A stretch of 64,000 bases of DNA from Alkalicoccobacillus plakortidis (GCF_023703085.1 NZ_JAMQJY010000006.1:77771-141770), one strand, 5' to 3'; counted from the stretch's first letter, positions 28,891 to 38,818 are shown. Notes: generated by a model not told the origin, from the letters alone. Made by a program: numbers and translations.

Positions 28891-29773
28891 GGTTCGACTC
28901 CTCCTTTGCTTTTAACAGAGGGAAGCCAAGGCGTTCCCGTTCTTCGTAATAAAGTCTAGCAGCACGTCGCGCAAGTGTACGCACGCGACCAATATATCCT
29001 GTACGTTCGGTTACAGAAATGGCTCCTCGTGCATCTAACAGGTTAAAGCTATGTGAACATTTCAAGATATAATCGTATGCCGGTAAAACAAGCTGTTCAT
29101 CTAATGCTCTGCCCGCTTCTTTTTCGTACGTTTGGAACAATGAAAAGAGCATCGTTGTATCCGATACTTCAAACGTGTACTTAGAATGCTCGTATTCGGC
29201 TTGACTGAAAATGTCGCCGTACGTAAATCCCTCAACCCATTCTAAATCAAACACGTTTTCTTTATCTTGAATATAAGAAGCAAGTCGTTCTAAGCCATAC
29301 GTAATTTCTGCCGATACCGGACTTGCTTCCAGTCCACCAACTTGTTGAAAGTACGTAAACTGGGTAATTTCCATACCATCAAGCCATACTTCCCAACCAA
29401 GTCCTGCACAACCAAGTGTTGGATTCTCCCAATTATCCTCGACAAATCGAATATCATGCTCTAACGGATTTATTCCAATTTCCTTTAAGCTATCAAGATA
29501 CAATTCTTGAATATTAAGTGGTGACGGCTTCATCACAACTTGAAATTGGTGATGCTGATACAGGCGATTGGGGTTTTCCCCATAACGTCCATCAGCCGGG
29601 CGTCTTGAAGGTTCAACGTACGCCACATTCCATGGCTCTGGGCCAATCGTTTTGAGTAACGTAAAAGGGCTCATTGTACCTGCACCTTTTTCCGTGTCAT
29701 ATGCTTGCATAATAATACAATTTTGCTTTGCCCAATATTGCTGTAATGTTAAAATCATTTGTTGTACGTTCAT
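28883..29773 (-). CDS. glyQ: glycine-tRNA ligase alpha subunit
   Basis: GlyQ is the catalytic alpha chain of glycyl-tRNA synthetase, forming glycyl-adenylate. The 296-residue class II fold includes [17 protein letters not shown] (motif 1 region), [20 protein letters not shown] (motif 2) and [10 protein letters not shown] (motif 3). I chose the ATG at 29773 because AGGAGG is placed eight bases before it. A T-box leader lies upstream and controls glyQ-glyS by uncharged tRNA-Gly. Confidence 0.97.
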   Translation of the reverse strand: MNVQQMILTLQQYWAKQNCIIMQAYDTEKGAGTMSPFTLLKTIGPEPWNVAYVEPSRRPADGRYGENPNRLYQHHQFQVVMKPSPLNIQELYLDSLKEIGINPLEHDIRFVEDNWENPTLGCAGLGWEVWLDGMEITQFTYFQQVGGLEASPVSAEITYGLERLASYIQDKENVFDLEWVEGFTYGDIFSQAEYEHSKYTFEVSDTTMLFSLFQTYEKEAGRALDEQLVLPAYDYILKCSHSFNLLDARGAISVTERTGYIGRVRTLARRAARLYYEERERLGFPLLKAKEESNHE

Positions 29774-29819
29774 CGTACAGCCTCCTGTCATTAGTTCACT
29801 CGCATAAAGGCGGCAGCAA

Positions 29820-30050
29820 AAGCAAAAAGCTCCCGTCCCTACGCTGTAATCAGCGTAGGGACGGGAGCTTTTCCCGCGGTTCCACCCTACTTATCCGTAC
29901 TCATTTGTACGAACCACTTTCGTTAGTTGTGCTCAGAAATGCCTTTCGCTGCTATCTGAATCTTAGGCTTACACCATCCCTAAGTCGCTTAAATCAGATT
30001 ATTGCAGGTACTTCTTTTCATCAATGCACGTATTCATATTAGTAAAATCA
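29820..30050 (-). promoter_or_regulatory. glycine T-box riboswitch upstream of glyQ
   Basis: The minus strand contains the conserved T-box sequence GGTGGAACCGCGGG (at 29873-29888) followed by a long terminator hairpin with stem AAAAGCTCCCGTCCCTACG. Stem I upstream has an apical GGATGGTGTAAGCC segment, and a GGC in GAAAGGCATTTC (GGC at 29941-29943) is the likely glycine specifier. Uncharged tRNA-Gly would stabilise the antiterminator and allow glyQS transcription. The specifier position is my reading of the fold. Confidence 0.92.
29824..29872 (-). terminator. T-box regulated terminator hairpin
   Basis: A 20-bp or longer perfect stem (AAAAGCTCCCGTCCC with GGGACGGGAGCTTTT) separated by CTGTAATCAG-type loop bases, part of the glyQ leader. 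Confidence 0.9.
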
Positions 30051-30064
30051 TACATAAGATCATA

Positions 30065-30829
30065 CTACGTGTCAATATTCGGACCTAAATCCATACGTTC
30101 AAGTTGATCCAAAAACCGTCTAGACTTTAAGGTAACACCAGAGTATTCATCATAATAAGCACGAATGATCTGCTTAAGTTCCTGTTTGGTTTCTTTTTTT
30201 AATGAAATATTTCCGAGTCGATGCAAATTCATTTCATAGAAAAGACGTAGCAATCGAACCGTCTGAGATGAACATGGAAATGCATGCTCATCCCGATGCA
30301 AACAGGACCTACATATAAATCCGCCAAAGCGAATGGAAAACGCAACAGGTGTTTCCGTTGATCCACAACACACACATTGATCAAGTTGCGGGCTAATACC
30401 TGCAACATCAAGCATTTTCATTTCAAAGATTCGGGTAATAACCTCTGGGTCTGCCCCACTAGCCATCTTCTCAAGGCTTAGGTAAAGCCAATCAAATAGC
30501 CATAGATAACGTTGATTCTCTTCAGTAAGCTTATCTACCATTTCAGCGATATACATCGCGTAAGCGGCCAAGGTGAGATCCTCTCTGATTTTGCGGAAAG
30601 AACTAATGGTGTCCCCTTGGTTTAACGTACCTAATCCACTACCTTTATAAATGACAAAAGAGCCGTATATAAACGGCTGAGAAACAGCTGAGAGCTGACT
30701 TCTCGGTTTTTTAGCCCCTCTTGCCATTACACCTATTTTTCCTCGTTCTTTTGTATAAAGTGTGATAATTTTATTGGTTTCTCCGTAATCTACGGTTCGA
30801 ATGACAATTGCTTCTACTCTATCTAACAT
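30065..30829 (-). CDS. recO: DNA repair protein RecO
   Basis: RecO helps RecR and RecF load RecA on SSB-coated DNA. The 254-residue protein starts MLDRVEAIVIRTVDYGE with an OB fold, followed by the helical part and a zinc motif with CVCCGS (about residue 145) and CRSCLHRDE (about 175). AGGTGG precedes the ATG at 30829. It sits downstream of yqzL and upstream of glyQ, as in B. subtilis. Confidence 0.94.
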   Translation of the reverse strand: MLDRVEAIVIRTVDYGETNKIITLYTKERGKIGVMARGAKKPRSQLSAVSQPFIYGSFVIYKGSGLGTLNQGDTISSFRKIREDLTLAAYAMYIAEMVDKLTEENQRYLWLFDWLYLSLEKMASGADPEVITRIFEMKMLDVAGISPQLDQCVCCGSTETPVAFSIRFGGFICRSCLHRDEHAFPCSSQTVRLLRLFYEMNLHRLGNISLKKETKQELKQIIRAYYDEYSGVTLKSRRFLDQLERMDLGPNIDT

Positions 30830-30849
30830 CGTAACCACCTAGCTGTTTG

Positions 30850-30993
30850 TTACTGAGAGGATGAATCAAGCGTTATATCAGTTGTATTTTCTGACTCAAT
30901 GCTTGCTTCTGAATCGCGCTCAAGCTCCTTGATTAATAAATACGTATCTAGATTTCCAGTATTAGTAAAAACTTTCCAAGATAAATCGAGCAT
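30850..30993 (-). CDS. yqzL: YqzL-like small protein
   Basis: Starting at the ATG at 30993 behind AAAGGAGTG, the product is 47 residues, the same length as B. subtilis YqzL, which occupies the same place between era and recO. The start MLDLSWKVFTNTGNLDTYLL matches the family pattern and the end is acidic and Ser/Thr rich. The longer frame to 31047 has no ribosome binding site. Its function is unknown. Confidence 0.85.
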   Translation of the reverse strand: MLDLSWKVFTNTGNLDTYLLIKELERDSEASIESENTTDITLDSSSQ

Positions 30994-31164
30994 GTCAGAA
31001 TTCACTCCTTTGTCAAGAAATCGTTCCACCTGTACTCCTAGTTTCACCTGATTAAGTTAGAACATGTTAAGGAAATATTACTAAATCATAAACCTTGACA
31101 AACACTCACACGTTTAAATTGACATTTTTTCTCGGGTCTTTCTTTTTATGATAAGGCTTTCCCT

Positions 31165-31203
31165 ACAAAAAAACAATGGCTAGTAACCCAACCATTGTTA
31201 AAA
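31165..31203 (-). terminator. terminator of the era operon
   Basis: On the minus strand AACAATGG and CCATTGTT pair around a 12-base loop and are followed by TTTTTTTG, past the repaired era stop at 31218. Confidence 0.85.
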
Positions 31204-31217
31204 GTATTGTCCTATTT

Positions 31218-32134
31218 TTAGTATTCATCCGAGCGAAAACCAAAGTCTCGTAGCTGAGCTGTTTATTCCGCCAATCTTTCTCGACTTTGACCCAAAGTTC
31301 TAGAAATACCTTTGAACCAAGTAAGGCTTCAATATCGGCTCTAGCAAGTTTTCCTACTTCTTTTAGAAGTGATCCCTGTTTACCAATAACAATTCCTTTT
31401 TGTGAAGATCGCTCTACCACAATCGTCGCCTGAATATCGACCATATCTTTGTGTTCTCGCTTTTTCATCCGTTCGATGCCCACGGCAATTGAATGTGGGA
31501 TCTCCTCATGTGTTAACTGAAGGACCTTCTCTCGAATTAATTCAGCAACAATAAATCGTTCCGGGTGATCTGTTACTTGATCAGCAGGATAATACTGCGG
31601 TCCTTCTTCCAGTTTATCTTTGATTTGATCAAGAAGGACTGGCACGTTATTTCCGCTTAATGCAGAGATCGGGATAATTTCCTTGAACTCATGTTTTTGT
31701 CTATATGTATCAATTAACGCAAACAGCTCATCTGGATGCACCAAGTCAATTTTATTAATAATCAAAAATGCAGGAGTAGATGTTTCTTTTAAGCGATTAA
31801 TAATGTATTGTTCACCTGGTCCAAATGCCTCATTCGCTTCAACCAAATAGAGAATGATATCGACTTCTTTTAATGTGTCTTTTGCTACCTTCATCATAAA
31901 ATCACCAAGCTTATGCTTCGGTTTATGAATACCTGGTGTATCAATAAAAACAATCTGTGCATCATTATCAGTAAATACACCTTGGATTTTATTACGTGTT
32001 GTTTGTGGTTTGTCCGACATGATCGCAACTTTTTGACCAATTACTCGATTTAATAACGTTGATTTACCGACATTTGGTCGGCCAATCAAACTGACAAAAC
32101 CTGATTTATGCTCATTCTCGTGTTGATTACTCAT
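31218..32134 (-). CDS. era: GTPase Era (one frameshift near the end)
   Basis: Era is a ribosome-assembly GTPase that binds the 3' end of 16S rRNA. The GTPase motifs are GRPNVGKST (G1, about residue 18), [10 protein letters not shown] (G3) and NKIDLV (G4). The KH domain includes [15 protein letters not shown] (about residue 245). As sequenced, the tail is read in another frame to 31163. Adding one A in the AAA run near 31262 gives [13 protein letters not shown] and a stop at 31218-31220, about 305 residues, the normal Era ending. The start ATG overlaps the end of cdd by eight bases. Confidence 0.94.
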
Positions 32135-32522
32135 TCATATCCCCCGCTTTAAATGCACCAGGCAGTAAATCTGCCACTGTAGTTGTAACTATTTTTCCAT
32201 TTGTACTTCCTAAATATACTGGAACATTTGGTCCGCATAATTCCATCATCACTTGACGACAGGCTCCACAAGGTGAAACTGGCTCATCGGTATTTGCAAT
32301 AACAGCAACTGCTTGTACCTCTCTATTTCCTTCTGAGTAGGCTTTATACAGTGCTGTTCTTTCCGCACAGTTTGTTAACCCAAATGAAGCATTTTCAATA
32401 TTTGCCCCATGAAAAATCGTACCATCTTTCATAAGAAGAGCAGCTCCTACTGGGAAAGAGGAGTAAGGCACATACGCTTGCTTCCTCGCATTAGCTGCTT
32501 CTTCCATTAAATGATCATGCAT
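32127..32522 (-). CDS. cdd: cytidine deaminase
   Basis: Cdd converts cytidine and deoxycytidine to uridine in pyrimidine salvage. The 131-residue homotetrameric type has the zinc motif with CAERTALY (catalytic Glu, about residue 53) and [12 protein letters not shown] (about 86). It starts [21 protein letters not shown]. The gene lies in an operon with dgkA upstream and era downstream, the common Bacillus order. Confidence 0.96.
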   Translation of the reverse strand: MHDHLMEEAANARKQAYVPYSSFPVGAALLMKDGTIFHGANIENASFGLTNCAERTALYKAYSEGNREVQAVAVIANTDEPVSPCGACRQVMMELCGPNVPVYLGSTNGKIVTTTVADLLPGAFKAGDMNE

Positions 32523-32537
32523 AGATGTAACCCCTTT

Positions 32538-32930
32538 TTAATAAAATAGTATTTGTATAAATGGTGGGCCAAAGATTAGTATTCCTATAATAACAGCAAA
32601 CACGCCATAAACAAACACAGCAGCTGCTGCCACATCCTTTGCTCGTTTGGCTAGTGGATGAAACTCCTCTGTATATAAATCAACCGTACGTTCTACAGCT
32701 GTGTTCATAATTTCTAAGGAGAACATACCTCCGATGACAAGTAATAAGACTAACCAATGCTCAAGAGGCAATGTTAACCACCAGGCCACTGCAAATACAA
32801 CAATAGAACATATAAGATGTATTTGCATATTTTGTTCATATTTTATCACATGCTTAAGGCCATGTGCTGCAAATACAAAAGAACGTAGTAGACGTCTAAA
32901 TCCCCTCTGATTCCTATCTGACAAGCCCAT
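32538..32930 (-). CDS. dgkA: diacylglycerol/undecaprenol kinase
   Basis: This 130-residue integral membrane kinase has three membrane segments and the DgkA signature NTAVERTVDLYTEE (about residue 70) with nearby HPLAKRAKDVAAAA. The Gram-positive DgkA proteins phosphorylate undecaprenol rather than diacylglycerol, supplying the wall lipid carrier. The gene overlaps the end of ybeY by 17 bases. Confidence 0.93.
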   Translation of the reverse strand: MGLSDRNQRGFRRLLRSFVFAAHGLKHVIKYEQNMQIHLICSIVVFAVAWWLTLPLEHWLVLLLVIGGMFSLEIMNTAVERTVDLYTEEFHPLAKRAKDVAAAAVFVYGVFAVIIGILIFGPPFIQILFY

Positions 32931-33381
32931 AACTTGTTAGGATCTCCTCCTGGCGGCCGAACATAATCTTCTCGTCTTGTTCATTTAGATGATCATACCC
33001 TAGCAAATGAAGAAAGCCATGAACGACTAAAAATCCAAGCTCCCGTTCAAATGAATGACCGTATTCTTCTGCCTGCATCGTTATTCTTGGAGTTGAAATA
33101 ATAATATCACCGAGTAAATTAGGCATGCCTTCTATTAACTCAACTGAATCTTCCTCTCCTTCATTTAATGCAAAAGAAAGCACATCGGTTCCTCGATCAA
33201 TCCCCCGATGTTCATTATTCAGTTGCCTTATCTCTTCATCATTTACAAAACTAACTGAGACTTCAATTTCTCCTTCTAGCTTTTCTAATTCAGAAGCATG
33301 TGTGAGTACTGCTGTGATAAGCTCAAGTTGTTTATCTGTTAACGTGTCAGTCTCGTCCATTGTTTCCACGAGTATCGCCAT
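32914..33381 (-). CDS. ybeY: rRNA maturation endoribonuclease YbeY
   Basis: YbeY is a zinc-dependent RNase for 16S rRNA 3'-end processing and quality control. The 155-residue protein has the zinc motif HGFLHLLGYDH near residue 117 and RGIDRGTDVLSFAL near residue 60. The ATG at 33381 is chosen for its GGTGGGA and for matching the usual start (MAILVETMDETD). It overlaps the end of yqfF. Confidence 0.94.
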   Translation of the reverse strand: MAILVETMDETDTLTDKQLELITAVLTHASELEKLEGEIEVSVSFVNDEEIRQLNNEHRGIDRGTDVLSFALNEGEEDSVELIEGMPNLLGDIIISTPRITMQAEEYGHSFERELGFLVVHGFLHLLGYDHLNEQDEKIMFGRQEEILTSYGLVR

Positions 33382-35542
33382 GTTCTTTCCCACCTTTTTT
33401 TATTTCATCCGGATATTCAATTCGCTGATGGAATGTCCCTTTTAAAGTCTCAAGCATGGATAGGGCAATATCATTTAACTCTCTTAATGTGATTTCGGAT
33501 TCGTCAAATTGCCCATCTTCAAGCTTATCTTTAATAATTTTATTAACCAATGTTTCAATTTTGTCAGGTGTAGGTTTTGGCATTGATCGGACTGCCGCTT
33601 CTACGCTATCAGCAATAGCAACAATACATGCTACCTTATTTTGAGGTTTTGGTCCAGGGTAGCGGAACTGAGATTCCGGCAATGGCTGCTCAACTTCCTG
33701 GTTAGCTTTATGATAAAAGTACTTAAGCAAGCTTGTACCATGATGCTGCTCAGCAATTTCTACAATCTCTTTTGGCATTTTGTGCTCACGCAACAAATCT
33801 GCGCCATCATAAGGATGTGAGATAATAATGGTTTTACTTAACTGAGGTGAAATTTTATCATGAGGATTATCATGCCTCAATTGATTTTCAATAAAGAAAT
33901 GTGGTCGCTTTGTTTTTCCAACATCATGATAATAAGCACCGACTCGTGCTAATAGTCCATTTTCACCAAGTCGTTCACAGGCTGCTTCCGCGAGATTACC
34001 GACAACTACACTATGATGATATGTACCTGGTGCTTCTGTCAATATTTTTCGGAGCAATGGATGATTTGGATTTGATAACTCAATTAATTTTGAGACGGAT
34101 AAAATCGAGAATCCAGTTTCAAAAAAAGGAAGTAACCCAATTGTCAAAACGGCAGCCGCCACTCCTGAAAAAGCTGCACTTCCAAGATGGAAGCCTACTT
34201 CAATCCAATTATTCTGCATGCCTTTGATGAATAGTAATGTTAATACGGCAATGACATTGATACAAGCTACTAGAAAACCTGCTCTAAGAAGCCTTGTGAT
34301 TCGATTTGAAGTGTTTAGAAATAACGCACCTGCCAATGAACTAATTAATAAATAGAAACCAAAGGTCACATTAAACGAAGATGCGCCTTCTTGGCTATAG
34401 AGCACTGTACCAACCGTTGCAAATAATACACTTGTAAACAAGGCGATCCTTGTATTTAAAAGTAGCGTCAAAAGCATGGTTCCAGCAGCTACTGGCACAA
34501 CATAACCGATGCCAACAACTCCTAGCAGTTCCGTATAGCTTGTCACTTTCATCAAACAAGTAACAATCACAAAAACAAGGATATACATTAGAAAATGAGA
34601 GTTATTATTTCGTACGGTGGTATTCGATTCTTGGATGAAATAAAGCATCATACCCATTAAAATCAATACGAATAAGCCCAAGCCAATATAAGGGTAGAAA
34701 TTAAGAGATTCATCTAATAACCCGACTAACCTCAGCTGAGCGTATGCTTCATTATTAATGACATCTCCTTGTTGAACAAGAAGTTGACCCTCTCTAATCA
34801 TAACTGGCTCAACATTTTCAGCAGCTTCTTCTCTGAGACGCTCTGTTGAATCCCGATCATAAACGTAGTTTGGAATAATGGCGAACTGAGCTACTTCCAC
34901 CATCGCATCTCGAAGTTTATTACTAACAGTTGAAATATTGATGAGCTCGTCCACTTGATCCTTTGCCTCTTCTAGATTATTCGCTTCAATTCGCTCACTC
35001 ATTACCTCAAAAACAGTGTTTGATGTTGCTTCTTTAGCTAATACGAGTTGAGAATCCGAGGTCTCTAACAGGGTAAGAATAGTTGCATCTGACAACTGAT
35101 TACTTGTGCCTGAAGAAAGGGCATCCTTTACACTCGTTAAACTCTCCTCTAACACGCCTTCTTCGTCAAACTCATCCTCTTCATCTGCGTCATCCACTGT
35201 GGGCTGATCCTTTTTCACCTGCATGATGAGTTCAAAGATATCATTTACGCGCCCACCCTGTGTTTCGGCATAACCTTGCTTTAGCACATAGTTTGGTTCT
35301 ACATTCCGTACGGCTTCAGCTTGAAGTTCATCAGTAGCCTGACTATTTTCAATCGTAATGGGAGAGCGAATGTCCTCATCAGCCACATCAGACAAATGGA
35401 TGTCCAGTTGCTCTGGAATTACATTGCTTAACATCATTAAATAAAGAAAAATGGCTGTTAAAAGAACAAGAATGGTTTTAATGTATCGATGTTGCTTTAT
35501 TTCTTTCCACCATTGTTTTAACGATTTTGGTTGTTCTGCCAC
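33347..35542 (-). CDS. pgpH: cyclic-di-AMP phosphodiesterase PgpH-type (YqfF)
   Basis: This 731-residue membrane protein matches the 7TMR-HD family whose Listeria member PgpH hydrolyses c-di-AMP. It has an N-terminal membrane segment (ILVLLTAIFLYLMML), a large external domain (about residues 60-270), seven membrane segments (about 275-460) and a cytosolic HD domain with GAYYHDVGKTKRP (about 527) and IAEQHHGT. I prefer the GTG at 35542 behind GAGGTGA; an upstream extension to 35578 exists. It lies between phoH and ybeY as in B. subtilis. Confidence 0.9.
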   Translation of the reverse strand: MAEQPKSLKQWWKEIKQHRYIKTILVLLTAIFLYLMMLSNVIPEQLDIHLSDVADEDIRSPITIENSQATDELQAEAVRNVEPNYVLKQGYAETQGGRVNDIFELIMQVKKDQPTVDDADEEDEFDEEGVLEESLTSVKDALSSGTSNQLSDATILTLLETSDSQLVLAKEATSNTVFEVMSERIEANNLEEAKDQVDELINISTVSNKLRDAMVEVAQFAIIPNYVYDRDSTERLREEAAENVEPVMIREGQLLVQQGDVINNEAYAQLRLVGLLDESLNFYPYIGLGLFVLILMGMMLYFIQESNTTVRNNNSHFLMYILVFVIVTCLMKVTSYTELLGVVGIGYVVPVAAGTMLLTLLLNTRIALFTSVLFATVGTVLYSQEGASSFNVTFGFYLLISSLAGALFLNTSNRITRLLRAGFLVACINVIAVLTLLFIKGMQNNWIEVGFHLGSAAFSGVAAAVLTIGLLPFFETGFSILSVSKLIELSNPNHPLLRKILTEAPGTYHHSVVVGNLAEAACERLGENGLLARVGAYYHDVGKTKRPHFFIENQLRHDNPHDKISPQLSKTIIISHPYDGADLLREHKMPKEIVEIAEQHHGTSLLKYFYHKANQEVEQPLPESQFRYPGPKPQNKVACIVAIADSVEAAVRSMPKPTPDKIETLVNKIIKDKLEDGQFDESEITLRELNDIALSMLETLKGTFHQRIEYPDEIKKGGKEHGDTRGNNGRD

Positions 35543-35667
35543 ATAGTTCACCTCAGCTTTCGTTTTACATGTAATCAAAATATATAGTACCCTTTAAGAG
35601 AAGCAGACCAAACGAATTGGTCTGCTTACTGTTTGTTATCCATATGTATGTAGTTCTTCAGGGTCAG

Positions 35668-36633
35668 TTAGGAATTCTGCCCTGAAGTATCGTAGGCTTG
35701 AATAATTTGTTGCACTAATGTATGACGGACCACATCAGATTGCTGCAGGTATATCATGCCAATACCTTTCACATTCTTTAAGATCCCACAAGCTGTTTCA
35801 AGACCAGATTGTTTGCCTTTCGGAAGATCAATCTGAGTTAAGTCACCATTTATCACCATTTTTGAGCCGAAGCCTAGTCTTGTTATAAACATCTTCATTT
35901 GCTCTCTTGTTGTATTCTGCGCCTCATCCAAGATCACAAATGCATCGTCGAGTGTCCTGCCACGCATATACGCAAGTGGTGCTACTTCAATGGTTCCACG
36001 TTCCATTAATCTTGTTGTTTGCTCAACTCCAAGAACATCATGCAACGCATCATACAAAGGTCTTAAGTAAGGATCAACCTTTTCCTTTAAGTCACCTGGC
36101 AAGAACCCCAGACTTTCACCTGCTTCAACCGTTGGCCTTGTCAGGACAATCCTTTGTACGGCACCGTCTTTTAAAGCGTTAACTGCCATCACTACAGCTA
36201 AGTAGGTTTTCCCCGTTCCGGCGGGACCAATTCCAAACGTCATATCTTTTTTACGGATCTGTGTTACATAATGTTTTTGTCCAAGCGTTTTGGCACGAAT
36301 AACCTTACCTTTTACAGAAGTCGCTATTTTTTCATCATATAGCTCGTATAGCTCATCCAATTGGCCTTTTTTGGCTAGTCCGCAAGCATAGACAACATCT
36401 CGTTCAGATACACTTAAACCTTTTCTTAAAAGGTGTAGCAGCGTTTGAAACACATCTGCCGTCTGTTTGATGCCTTCTTCGCTTCCTGTTACAGTCACCT
36501 CTTCACCTCTAGTGACTATTTGAACAGCTAAAGCTTCTTCTACCTTCTTTATATGTGAATCGTTTGGACCAAATAATAATTGTGTTTCATTTGTGTTTTT
36601 TGGCTCTAGATGGAGCATCTTGGTTTCTGACAA
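35668..36633 (-). CDS. phoH: PhoH-like ATPase
   Basis: The 321-residue PhoH family ATPase has Walker A GPAGTGKTYLA (about residue 135), Walker B FVILDEAQNTT (about 230) and an N-terminal KH-like domain (LLFGPNDSHIKKVEEAL). Members are linked to RNA metabolism and often sit beside ybeY, as they do here. AGGCGATTTG lies before the ATG, and the preceding yqfD ends only a few bases upstream. Confidence 0.94.
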   Translation of the reverse strand: MSETKMLHLEPKNTNETQLLFGPNDSHIKKVEEALAVQIVTRGEEVTVTGSEEGIKQTADVFQTLLHLLRKGLSVSERDVVYACGLAKKGQLDELYELYDEKIATSVKGKVIRAKTLGQKHYVTQIRKKDMTFGIGPAGTGKTYLAVVMAVNALKDGAVQRIVLTRPTVEAGESLGFLPGDLKEKVDPYLRPLYDALHDVLGVEQTTRLMERGTIEVAPLAYMRGRTLDDAFVILDEAQNTTREQMKMFITRLGFGSKMVINGDLTQIDLPKGKQSGLETACGILKNVKGIGMIYLQQSDVVRHTLVQQIIQAYDTSGQNS

Positions 36634-36639
36634 ATCGCC

Positions 36640-37829
36640 TCAATCTCCTTGGATAATCGGTTTTTCCTTCGTAATATCTTCTATAACTTGATAGTGTATC
36701 GTTAGCTTCACTTTACCATTGTCAATGGATTCGTGCAAAAGTTTTCCGCTTTTGATCTCAGCATCTAAAGGGATCTGATTCATTAGTTCTTGTTCAGCTT
36801 GTTTCATTCCGATTTGCTTAGCCTCATCCTCCGTATACGTACGTTTATAGGAGTGGGTTTCATGAATTTCTCTATGTTTTAGCGCAACAGGAACTTCCAG
36901 CCAAATACATTTAAGGTTTTAACCTCTTCAAATTCTTGAACATTCTGGTATTTCGGCTTGCCAAAACCCCAAATCGGCACGTTAAAGTCATTAAAAGAAA
37001 CAAAATAACGCGATGAGTGCTTGCCAGTTAATGTGGTAAACGAAGCCTCTAATGGAACGGTTACATTAGAAGTGTACCATATTTCTCCTAATACTTGTCC
37101 TTTTGTTGGCACGGTTTGTTGACTTTTTTTATTTGTGCCAATTATACCTGAGACTAAAAGATCTCCTGGCTGAACAAAGTCATTCACTTTCACTTCTGCA
37201 TGACCATGTTCCACAAACATTTTGTAAATAACTGCTTTTTTCTTAGCTACTAAATGGCGTGGACTTAATAACTCAGCTTCTTCAGGCAGTTGATGTTCAA
37301 CAATTTCAAATTCATAAATGGTGCCTTTTTGCCTGACTCCAATCCAGGTAGCGTCAGTTACTCTTTGTTGCATTTCCTGTTGAATTTTTTCCACAGGAGG
37401 AAGTGTCATTTGAAATGTGCCACGTTTGATCCCAAGTTCTAATGCAGCATTCTCTACTTCATTAGCTATTTTAGGTGACCCTCCTTTTACCTGTATACCC
37501 CAGACCATCTGAGAACATACCAGTATCAGAATGAAGAAGCTTACTACACCTAAGGTAAAACCAGTACGTTTTTTCATTTTTGCTATTAAAAATGGTCCAC
37601 CTCTTCTTTTTTTAAAGAACATTTTGCATTCAAATTTTTTTAATAAAGACCTCATCATAGGAACATCTTCAAGCGCCAAATAAAAACCTAATCGATTTTC
37701 ATCCATTTTTCTAATTGACCAAATAGCTAGTCCTTTATTTAAGCATGCATTTAACAGACGTTCCGTATAAACGCCTGTTATTTCAACAAATACGAATCCT
37801 TTAATATGCTTCATCCATTGATTTATCAT
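36640..37829 (-). CDS. yqfD: sporulation protein YqfD (one frameshift)
   Basis: YqfD is a conserved membrane protein of the sporulation sigma-E regulon. It begins MINQWMKHIKGFVFVEITG and has one membrane segment (about residues 92-112) before a large external domain. As sequenced the frame stops at 36879. Adding one T at 36897-36901 (GCTGG should be GCTTGG) continues as FGLEVPVALKHREIHE and runs to a stop at 36640-36642, about 396 residues. The tail is helical and conserved (KRTYTEDEAKQIGMKQAEQ). yqfC lies directly upstream, so the two form a small sporulation operon reaching phoH. Confidence 0.9.
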
Positions 37830-37859
37830 ATTTTCCTCCTTGTATATCCTCGTCTATAG

Positions 37860-38156
37860 TTAGGAGTCTTTATTTGTCTCATTGACATAAATAACTTGAT
37901 CTATCCTTCCTTCTAGTAAAAGCTCTTCGGGGAAGATTGTTTTAATAACAAATTGATCTCCTTTTATCAGTACTTGGCCTTGCTTCAGCAATAGTCTTAG
38001 TTCCGTTTTCGAAAAACGTAACACTCCTTTATGGTTCTCAATATAGATATGCAATTGACCAATCATTGTAATTCTGGGCAGGTCCATCATGACATCTGCG
38101 GGAAGCTGCATATGCTGCATCATCCATTTCCGTACAGGTCCCATCAGTTTTCCCAT
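37860..38156 (-). CDS. yqfC: sporulation protein YqfC
   Basis: The 98-residue YqfC family protein starts MGKLMGPVRKWMMQHMQLP behind GGAGGGGG and is 31 bases upstream of yqfD, as in other Bacillaceae. It has a compact strand-rich body (ITMIGQLHIYIENHKGVLRFS) and no membrane segment. In B. subtilis it is expressed under sigma-E. Its molecular role is not known. Confidence 0.9.
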   Translation of the reverse strand: MGKLMGPVRKWMMQHMQLPADVMMDLPRITMIGQLHIYIENHKGVLRFSKTELRLLLKQGQVLIKGDQFVIKTIFPEELLLEGRIDQVIYVNETNKDS

Positions 38157-38429
38157 GCACCATTCCCCCTCCATGTATGCTTATGTCATAAGAAAGGTGG
38201 ATATCACCTGATTTTCGATACAGAAATTATGGGAACAGAAAAATATACTGAGATGTATGAGGATAACTCTAGAGTCAAGGAAGGAGAATTGTTAATTACT
38301 ATGCTCACTGGATGTGGGGAAGTCTCGTCGGGAGTGCGTTGAACTAACTAATATAAATTACTTTTTGCTGAGGACATGCTGGGAATTGAGAGAAGGATGA
38401 GATGAAAATTCTTGTTTCAACTACTCTCC

Positions 38430-38696
38430 ATCATTTTGATTTGGAGATCTATTGTTTCACTTTGGGCTCCATCGTTTTAATTCGGGAGGCTATCGTTTCA
38501 CTTTGGGCTCCATCGTTTCAATTCAGGGGGCTATCGTTTCACTTTGGGCTCCATCGTTTCAATTCAGGGGGCTATCGTTTCACTTTGGGCTTCATCGTTT
38601 CAATTCAGGGGGCTATCGTTTCACTTTGGGCTCCATCGTTTCAATTCAGGGGGCTATCGTTTCACTTTACTTTCCATCGCCCCACTTTCACTCTCC
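38430..38696 (+). repeat. tandem array of alternating 20- and 21-bp units (41-bp period)
   Basis: Units A (ATCGTTTCACTTTGGGCTCC, 20 bp) and B (beginning ATCGTTTCAATTC and ending GGGGGCT, 21 bp) alternate head to tail. Five A units (38451, 38492, 38533, 38574, 38615) and five B units (38471, 38512, 38553, 38594, 38635) are near identical, and degenerate copies flank them at 38430, 38656 and 38676. The central units differ by only one or two bases, so the array expanded recently or is kept uniform. No spacers are present, so it is not a CRISPR array. Confidence 0.95.
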
Positions 38697-38773
38697 GGAA
38701 ATTTCACAAGTAACTCAACCCTACTTAAAAATCACAAAAAACATGGTTGGCTCTTATTTTTGATAATAAAAAA

Positions 38774-38818
38774 AACCGAAGCATCATGTTGTGAGTTAAC
38801 CAACATAATGCTTCGGTT
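38774..38818 (-). terminator. terminator with palindromic core
   Basis: AACCGAAGCAT and ATGCTTCGGTT pair, with an inner ATGTTG/CAACAT stem, and A- and T-runs flank it. It serves the minus-strand gene ending at 38844. Its core resembles the rpsT terminator at 59084. Confidence 0.85.

Noticed and set aside
29728..30042. 104-residue plus-strand gene upstream of glyQ
   Set aside because: It is antisense to the T-box leader, whose structure explains the conserved sequence.
38157..38200. Sigma-E promoter upstream of yqfC (GATATC and CATACA)
   Set aside because: The CATACAT lies against the ribosome binding site and the spacing of about 20 bases does not fit a sigma-E promoter.
38430..38696. CRISPR array
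   Set aside because: Repeats are directly adjacent without variable spacers, the unit is a 20/21-bp dimer, and no cas genes are present.
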